Assembly (NCBI GenBank): GCA_028280445.1
Contig: JANQLU010000049.1
Span: 1-40,059 of the forward strand
Length of the DNA stretch: 40,059 nt
Reading direction: 5' to 3'
Origin: Pirellulaceae bacterium
Lineage (GTDB): Bacteria; Planctomycetota; Planctomycetia; Pirellulales; Pirellulaceae
Part shown: positions 8,201-14,200 of the stretch, in pieces
Layout: the number at the start of each line of letters is the position of its first letter
How positions within the stretch are numbered: position 1 is the first letter of the stretch
Notes under the pieces: generated by a model
What the model was told of the DNA's origin: nothing
Seen by the model: only the letters and a program-made list of their open reading frames with translations
Database searches by the model: none
Program-made: the position numbers and the translations under genes

Positions 8201-11166
8201 CCGACCGCAATCATCGCGGCCAGTGTTTTACGGCGACGGACGATCACCATGCCCAGGCAAACACTCAAACCGAGCAAACCGATCGTAATCGGCAACAAGC
8301 CTTTTGAAGCATGACGCGTTTTTGTGGGTTCCAAATGCGACCAATCGACAGCGCCGATTTTGAGGAAACCTTCGCGTTTGATTCCCGGTTTGTTGGTTTT
8401 CGGATCGTAGTTCAACGAGTTGTTACGACGCGCTGGCATTTTGTACGTTGCGAACGTCAAATTGCGTGACGAAAGCACTTCGCGGGGGAAATCACCGTCA
8501 AGCACGGTCAGCGTCATCGACTTTAAATCTTTGAGTGCTGCCTTAGTCGCCTTGTCCGCCATTTCTGCCAAAGCATCTGCATTCGATTTGTCAATCTCCG
8601 GCCCTCGCAAACCAAAATGTTCACCGATGCGAAGGAACTCTTTTTCCATCTCTTCATGTTCCAACGACAAATTACCCGAAGCGATTGCGGTCAGGTCCGA
8701 AGCAAACAGGCGCTTGGCCACGCCATTTTTGGGTTCAGGTTTTCGCTGCTCAGGCAACCATTTCTTGTGCCAGTCGGTCAGATTTTTTTCCGTGCCGCCG
8801 ATAATTCGTAGCGGCAAAGGTTTGGTCACGTTGGTAATCAAATCCGCGCCCGACAATTGACGTTGGACATACTCCTCAGGAATCGCACGAATCTTTTTGG
8901 GACTGTCGGTCAACAGATAAACGATGTTCCGTGTTTCGCCTTCGTTGAAAGCTGAAAGCCGCATTGGCACGACCAACTCATCGGTTTTGAAGCGGAAACC
9001 CATCCCTTGAACATGGCCGTCAAACGTCGAGCCCGATGGCAAATTCGGATTGACCTTGCGTTGACCGGCTTGCGGTTGAACGCCGTCTGCTTGATTGACC
9101 TTGGTTTTGACGGCAACGAAACACCAGTCTAGCTCGATATATTCGTCGCAGACTTTGTCCATTCCTTTTGGGTATTTGAACCCATTTTTGTCCATCCATT
9201 TTTTCAAAGCGGCCGAGCTGCCGGCTTCGAGGACGGCGACTTCGTACATTCCGACCGCTTCGCGTTTGAGAACGGTGACTTTATCTTTGGCCTTCTTGCC
9301 GTCGTATTTCATCCCGGATTGCTTTTCAGCCGTGACACTTCGAACAGCACCACTTTTGTACAGCCGCATTCGCAGATCGACGACGACTTCCGGCGGATCA
9401 ACCGCATTGGCAACTTGAGCGAATACGTTGTCGGGTACTTTGCGAAGTGCTGGAGCCGATGGAAACGGAATCAGCATTCCAAAATTGTCAACTTTGCCCT
9501 GGAAACCGGGTCGGATTACAAACGTCTCGACACCGTCTTTGTAGAACACATAAGTTTGCTGCAAACCAATCCGCGTGATTGGCGCGCCAGGGCCAGTGTA
9601 AATTGGCGGCACCATTCCACAGGGGTCTTTGGCGGTCGCCGTCGAAACGGTCAACACACAACCAACCGCAATCATCGCCGCCAACGTTTTTCGACGTCGA
9701 ACGAACACGACTCCGAGACAAAGTCCGATGCCCAACAATCCGATAGTCAACGGCAACCAATTGTTCTTGGAAGCCATGCGGGTTTTTTCAGCGTCGACAG
9801 CAGTCCAATCAATCGCACCAAGTTTCAAAATGCCTTGCTTGCTTCTCTGACCCGGTTTGTTGGTTTTCGAGTCGTAATTGAAAAAGTTGTTTCGACGCGA
9901 TGGCATTTTATAAGTCGCAAAGGTCAGGTTGCGTGACGACAGGACTTCGCGAGGAAAATCGCCATCGAGAACGGTCAATGTCATCGAGTTGAGTTGTTTC
10001 AGTTCGCGTTTTGTCAATGCTTGTCTTTCGCTTTTAACTGCCAGAGCATTCGATTTGTCGATTTCTGGGCCGCGAAGTCCAAAATGTTCGCCGATTCGTA
10101 ACAGCTCTTTCTCCATCTCTTCGTGTTCCAACGAGAGCTTGCCAGAGCTAATCGCCATTAAGTCCGATGCAAACAGTTCTTTGGCGACTCCGTTTTTGGG
10201 TTCCGGATTTCGATCTTTTTTGATTTGCGCGCGTTGCCATTTTTGAATATCGCGTTCTGTTCCTCCCATGATTCGAAGAGGCAGCGGTTGGGTAACATTG
10301 GCAACCAAATTTTTGCCGCTGATTTGTCGCTGGACATATTCCTCGGGAATCGCACGGATTTTTTTGGGACTGTCGGTCAACAGATAGACGATGTTCCGTG
10401 TTTCGCCTTCGTTAAATGCCGAAAGCCGCATCGGGACGACCAATTCGTCGGTTTTGAAGCGGAATCCCATCCCTTGAACATGCCCGTCAAACGTCGAACC
10501 CGAAGGCAGTTTTGATTTGACCTTGCGTTGGCCAGCTTTCGGCTGCACGCCGGCGGATTGATTGACTTTGGTTTTGACAGCAACGAAACACCACCGAGCT
10601 TCGATATATTCGTCGCAAACCTTGTCCATTCCTTTTGGATATTTGAATCCGTTTTTGTCCATCCATTTTTTCAAAGCGGCGGAGCTGCCAGCCTCGAGAA
10701 CGGCGACTTCGTACATCCCGACAGCTTCGCGCTTGACCACGACCACCTTACTTCTTTCCCGCGTGTCTCGGAAACTGAGGGCCTGGTTTTTTGGCATCGC
10801 ACCGCCAAAACCGCCACCGCCGAATCCGCCGCCACCAAACTGTGGCCCCACCCACACGGTCACTTCGGGAGGATCAACCGCATTGGCAATTTGCGGGAAC
10901 ACGTTATCAGGCACTTTGCGCAGCGACGGAGCACTAGGAAATGGAATTAACATTCCAAAATTGTCGACCTTGCCCTGAAACCCCGGTCGAATCACAAATG
11001 TTTCAACACCGTCTTTGTAAAACACATAGGTTTGTTGCAAACCGATGCGAGTGATCGGTGCACCGTCGCCGGTATAGATTGGCGGGACCATACCACAAGG
11101 GTCTTTGGCAAAGGAATGGGTTGCAAACACGATTGCCAGGCAAAATGCAAAAAGACGTGTAAACAT
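5278..11166 (-). CDS. four-module DUF2330-like membrane polyprotein (second operon gene)
   Basis: A 1962-residue chain of four modules of about 487 residues, starting at residues 21, 513, 1000 and 1486. The ATG at 11166 is chosen: GGAG lies 6 bases upstream and the protein opens with a clean signal peptide (MFTRLFAFCLAIVFATHSFA). Each module starts (A)KDPCGMVPPIYTG and has three conserved Cys (in DPCGM, KVCDEY and WCFVAV). Each of the first three modules ends in a hydrophobic anchor, then RRRK, then a new signal-like stretch (MIAVGCV..STATA) before the next module. The last ends in a lone anchor (WLILTGLIMLSASVLLI) and a basic tail. The topology should be extracytoplasmic modules linked by two-helix hairpins with a tiny cytoplasmic loop. 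Single DUF2330 proteins are far shorter, so this is an expanded form. It could be cut by signal peptidase into four anchored proteins. Function unknown. Confidence 0.88.
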   Translation of the reverse strand: MFTRLFAFCLAIVFATHSFAKDPCGMVPPIYTGDGAPITRIGLQQTYVFYKDGVETFVIRPGFQGKVDNFGMLIPFPSAPSLRKVPDNVFPQIANAVDPPEVTVWVGPQFGGGGFGGGGFGGAMPKNQALSFRDTRERSKVVVVKREAVGMYEVAVLEAGSSAALKKWMDKNGFKYPKGMDKVCDEYIEARWCFVAVKTKVNQSAGVQPKAGQRKVKSKLPSGSTFDGHVQGMGFRFKTDELVVPMRLSAFNEGETRNIVYLLTDSPKKIRAIPEEYVQRQISGKNLVANVTQPLPLRIMGGTERDIQKWQRAQIKKDRNPEPKNGVAKELFASDLMAISSGKLSLEHEEMEKELLRIGEHFGLRGPEIDKSNALAVKSERQALTKRELKQLNSMTLTVLDGDFPREVLSSRNLTFATYKMPSRRNNFFNYDSKTNKPGQRSKQGILKLGAIDWTAVDAEKTRMASKNNWLPLTIGLLGIGLCLGVVFVRRRKTLAAMIAVGCVLTVSTATAKDPCGMVPPIYTGPGAPITRIGLQQTYVFYKDGVETFVIRPGFQGKVDNFGMLIPFPSAPALRKVPDNVFAQVANAVDPPEVVVDLRMRLYKSGAVRSVTAEKQSGMKYDGKKAKDKVTVLKREAVGMYEVAVLEAGSSAALKKWMDKNGFKYPKGMDKVCDEYIELDWCFVAVKTKVNQADGVQPQAGQRKVNPNLPSGSTFDGHVQGMGFRFKTDELVVPMRLSAFNEGETRNIVYLLTDSPKKIRAIPEEYVQRQLSGADLITNVTKPLPLRIIGGTEKNLTDWHKKWLPEQRKPEPKNGVAKRLFASDLTAIASGNLSLEHEEMEKEFLRIGEHFGLRGPEIDKSNADALAEMADKATKAALKDLKSMTLTVLDGDFPREVLSSRNLTFATYKMPARRNNSLNYDPKTNKPGIKREGFLKIGAVDWSHLEPTKTRHASKGLLPITIGLLGLSVCLGMVIVRRRKTLAAMIAVGCVVAASTATAKDPCGMVPPIYTGKGAPITRIGLQQTYVFYKDGVETFVIRPGFQGKVDNFGMLIPFPSAPALRKVPDNVFSQVANAVDPPEVVVDLRMIFANNANASGVQLQSAMQFSQTKSRRNRVKVLKREAVGMYEVAVLEAGSSAALKKWMDKNGFKYPKGMDKVCDEYIELKWCFVAVKTKVNQAGGVQPKAGQRKVNPNLPSGSTFDGHVQGMGFRFKTDELVVPMRLSAFNEGETRNIVYLLTDSPKKIRAIPEEYVQRQLTGKDLIANITKPLPLRIIGGTEKSLTDWHRKSLPAQRKPEPKNGVAKRLFASDLTAIATGNLSLEHEEMEKEFLRIGEHFGLRGPEIDKSNTDALAEMADKATKSALKDLNSMTLTVLDGDFPREVLSSRNLKFATYKMPSRRNNSLNYDPKTNKPGAKKEGVLKIGAVDWSHLEPTKTRHASKGLLPITIGLLGLSVCLGMVIVRRRKTLAAMIAVGCVVTASAATAKDPCGMVPPIYTGKGAPITRIGLQQTYVFYKDGVETFVIRPGFQGKVDNFGMLIPFPSAPALRKVPDNVFAQVANAVDPPEVVVDLRMRKLAAMNALGAPMQNRMQFAQGKSNRHRVKVLKREAVGMYEVAVLEAGSSAALKKWMDKNGFKYPKGMDKVCDEYIEIKWCFVAVKTKVNQSDGVQPRAGQRKVSPNLPSGSTFDGHVQGMGFRFKTDELVVPMRLSAFNEGETRNIVYLLSDSPKKIRAIPEEYVQRQLSGADLIANVTKPLPLRIIGGTEKNLTDWHRKSLPAQRKPGPKNGVAKQLFASDLTAIASGNLSLEHEEMEKEFLRIGEHFGLRGPEIDKSNADALTEMADKATKSALKDLKSMTLTVLDGDFPREVLSSRNLTFATYKMPARRNNSLNYDPKTNKPGVKKQGVLKIGAVDWSHLDPQNQNNRRVVSARSPWLILTGLIMLSASVLLIRKRKTRTTRSNK
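5281..6711 (-). repeat. DUF2330-like module 8 (second gene, module 4)
   Basis: Residues 1486-1962. Variable segment at about 6357-6455, of the type MRKLAAMNALGAPMQNRM. The C-terminal anchor is unique among the modules because no further module follows. The rest is nearly identical to modules 6 and 7. Confidence 0.85.
6712..8169 (-). repeat. DUF2330-like module 7 (second gene, module 3)
   Basis: Residues 1000-1485. Variable segment at about 7815-7905 (MIFANNANASGVQLQSAM), which shares its last part (QFxQxKSxRxRVKVLK) with module 8, as expected for a recent duplication. Confidence 0.85.
8170..9630 (-). repeat. DUF2330-like module 6 (second gene, module 2)
   Basis: Residues 513-999. Variable segment at about 9273-9372 (MRLYKSGAVRSVTAEKQSGM), Lys-rich. 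It also differs from its neighbours at KKWLPEQRKPEP, where most copies have RKSLPAQRKP. Confidence 0.85.
9631..11106 (-). repeat. DUF2330-like module 5 (second gene, module 1)
   Basis: Residues 21-512, behind the true N-terminal signal peptide. Variable segment at about 10740-10855 contains a glycine-phenylalanine repeat (QFGGGGFGGGGFGGAMP). It is more diverged from the internal modules than they are from one another. Confidence 0.85.
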
Positions 11167-11217
11167 TGTGAGCTCCGTTCGATTTTCCAATCACGAAACG
11201 ATTGATTTGTTTTTTTA

Positions 11218-14200
11218 TTAGCGACGATTTCGACGAACCAGCAGAAAACTTGCAAAGCAAATTGTGATGCCGAGCAAGCCAATTGCAAACTCTTGCCAGG
11301 TCGATGCAAATCGCGTTTTATTTTGTTGCTCGGGCGAATCCAGGTGCGACCAATCGACAGCGCCGATTTTGAGAACACCTTCTTTCTTCACACCCGGTTT
11401 GTTGGTCTTTGGATCGTAGTTCAACGAGTTGTTACGACGCGCTGGCATTTTATAAGTTGCAAAAGTCAGGTTGCGCGACGAAAGTACTTCACGAGGGAAA
11501 TCCCCATCGAGCACCGTCAGTGTCATCGCATTCAAATCTTTGAGCGCGTCACGAGTCGATTTGTCAGCCATTTCAGCCAAAGCGTCGGCGTTCGATTTGT
11601 CGATCTCCGGACCTCGCAAACCAAAATGTTCACCGATGCGGAGGAACTCTTTTTCCATCTCTTCGTGTTCCAACGACAGATTGCCAGACGAAATCGCTTT
11701 GAGATCCGAAGCAAACAGTCGTTTGGCAACACCGTTCTGGGGTTCCGGATTGCGTCGTGCTGGAAGCGATCGTTTGTGCCAATCGTTGAGGTTTTTTTCC
11801 GTGCCGCCAATAATTCGCAGTGGCAGCGGTTTGGTCATGTTGGCAATCAAATCCTTGCCTGTTAGTTGACGTTGGACGTACTCCTCAGGAATCGCACGAA
11901 TCTTTTTGGGACTGTCGGTCAACAGATAAACGATGTTGCGTGTTTCGCCTTCGTTGAAGGCGGACAATCGCATTGGGACGACCAATTCATCTGTTTTGAA
12001 GCGGAATCCCATCCCTTGGACGTGGCCATCAAATGTCGAACCCGATGGCAAATTTGGATTGACTGATCGCTGACCGGCTTTGGGTTGAACGCCGCCAGCT
12101 TGGTTAACTTTTGTTTTAACCGCAACGAAACACCACCGAGCTTCGATATATTCGTCACAAACTTTGTCCATCCCTTTTGGGTATTTGAACCCGTTTTTGT
12201 CCATCCATTTTTTCAACGCGGCGGAGCTGCCGGCTTCGAGAACTGCCACTTCGTACATCCCGACCGCTTCGCGTTTCAGCACCCTGACTTCTCGTTTTTT
12301 CTCAGCAAATTTAATGCTTCGGTCACGTCCACGCGCGCCTCCCGCGGCTGCCATCGGAGCCATCGCGGGCCTTGGACGCAGATCGATAATGACCTCTGGC
12401 GGATCAACCGCATTGGCCACTTGAGAGAATACGTTATCGGGTACTTTGCGAAGTGCTGGGGCCGAAGGGAAAGGAATCAGCATTCCGAAATTGTCGACCT
12501 TGCCTTGGAAACCGGGGCGAATCACAAAAGTCTCGACGCCATCTTTGTAGAACACATAAGTTTGCTGCAAACCGATTCGCGTAATCGGAGCGCCTTTACC
12601 GGTATAAATCGGTGGCACCATGCCACATGGGTCTTTGGCGGTTGCTGTCGACGCGGCTACCACGCAACCGACCGCAATCATCGCGGCCAGTGTTTTACGA
12701 CGGCGGACTACCACCATTCCGAGACAGATGCTCAGTCCCAGCAAACCGATCGTAATCGGCAACAAACCTTTTGAGGCGTGACGCGTTTTGGTGGGTTCCA
12801 AATGCGACCAATCGACAGCGCCGATTTTGAGAACACCTTGCTTTTTCACGCCAGGTTTGTTGGTCTTTGGATCGTAGTTCAACGAGTTGTTGCGACGGGC
12901 TGGCATTTTGTATGTTGCGAACGTCAGATTGCGTGACGACAAAACTTCGCGAGGGAAATCGCCATCGAGCACCGTCAGCGTCATTGAATTCAAATCTTTG
13001 AGTGCTGCCTTAGTCGCTTTGTCGGCCATTTCTGCCAAAGCATCCTCATTCGATTTGTCGATCTCCGGTCCACGTAAACCAAAATGTTCACCAATGCGAA
13101 GGAACTCTTTCTCCATCTCTTCGTGTTCCAACGATAGATTGCTCGACGCGATTGCGGTCAGGTCCGAAGCGAACAATTGTTTGGCCACACCATTTTTCGG
13201 CCCCGGTTTGCGTTGTGCCGGAAGCGATTTGCGATGCCAATCGTTAAGGTTCTTTTCCGTGCCGCCGATGATTCGCAGTGGCAAAGGTTTGGTTACATTG
13301 GCAATCAAATCCTTGCCCGATAGTTGGCGCTGGACGTACTCCTCGGGAATGGCGCGAATCTTTTTGGGACTGTCGGTCAACAGATAAACGATGTTCCGCG
13401 TTTCCCCTTCGTTGAAAGCCGACAGCCGCATCGGCACAACCAACTCATCGGTTTTGAAGCGGAATCCCATTCCTTGAACGTGGCCATCAAACGTCGAACC
13501 GGAAGGCAAGTTTGGATTCACCTTTCGCTGACCTGCTTTGGGTTGAACGCCGCCAGCTTGATTGACCTTGGTTTTGACAGCAACGAAACACCATTCGAGC
13601 TCGATATATTCATCGCAGACTTTGTCCATTCCTTTTGGGTATTTAAAGCCGTTTTTGTCCATCCACTTTTTCAACGCAGCGGAGCTGCCGGCCTCGAGAA
13701 CTGCGACTTCGTACATCCCAACCGCTTCTCGTTTGAGAACTGTGACTTTTTTCTTTCGCGTCTGATACGAAAAAGTGTCAAATTGCTGCCGAACACCTCC
13801 TCCGCCAGCTCTTCCAAAAGCCATCTCGGGCCTTGGACGCAGATCGATAACGACCTCTGGCGGATCAACCGCATTGGCTACTTGGGCGAAAACGTTGTCG
13901 GGTACTTTGCGAAGTGCCGGAGGTGACGGGAATGGAATCAGCATTCCGAAATTGTCGACCTTGCCTTGGAAACCCGGTCGAATCACAAAAGTCTCGACAC
14001 CGTCTTTGTAGAACACATAAGTTTGCTGCAAACCGATTCGCGTAATCGGAGCGCCTTTGCCCGTATAAATTGGCGGCACCATTCCACAGGGGTCTTTGGC
14101 AGTTGCCGTCGATGCGGTCACGACACAACCCACTGCAATCATCGCCGCCAATGTTTTCCGACGACGCACGATTACCATGCCCAAACAAACACTCAAGCCA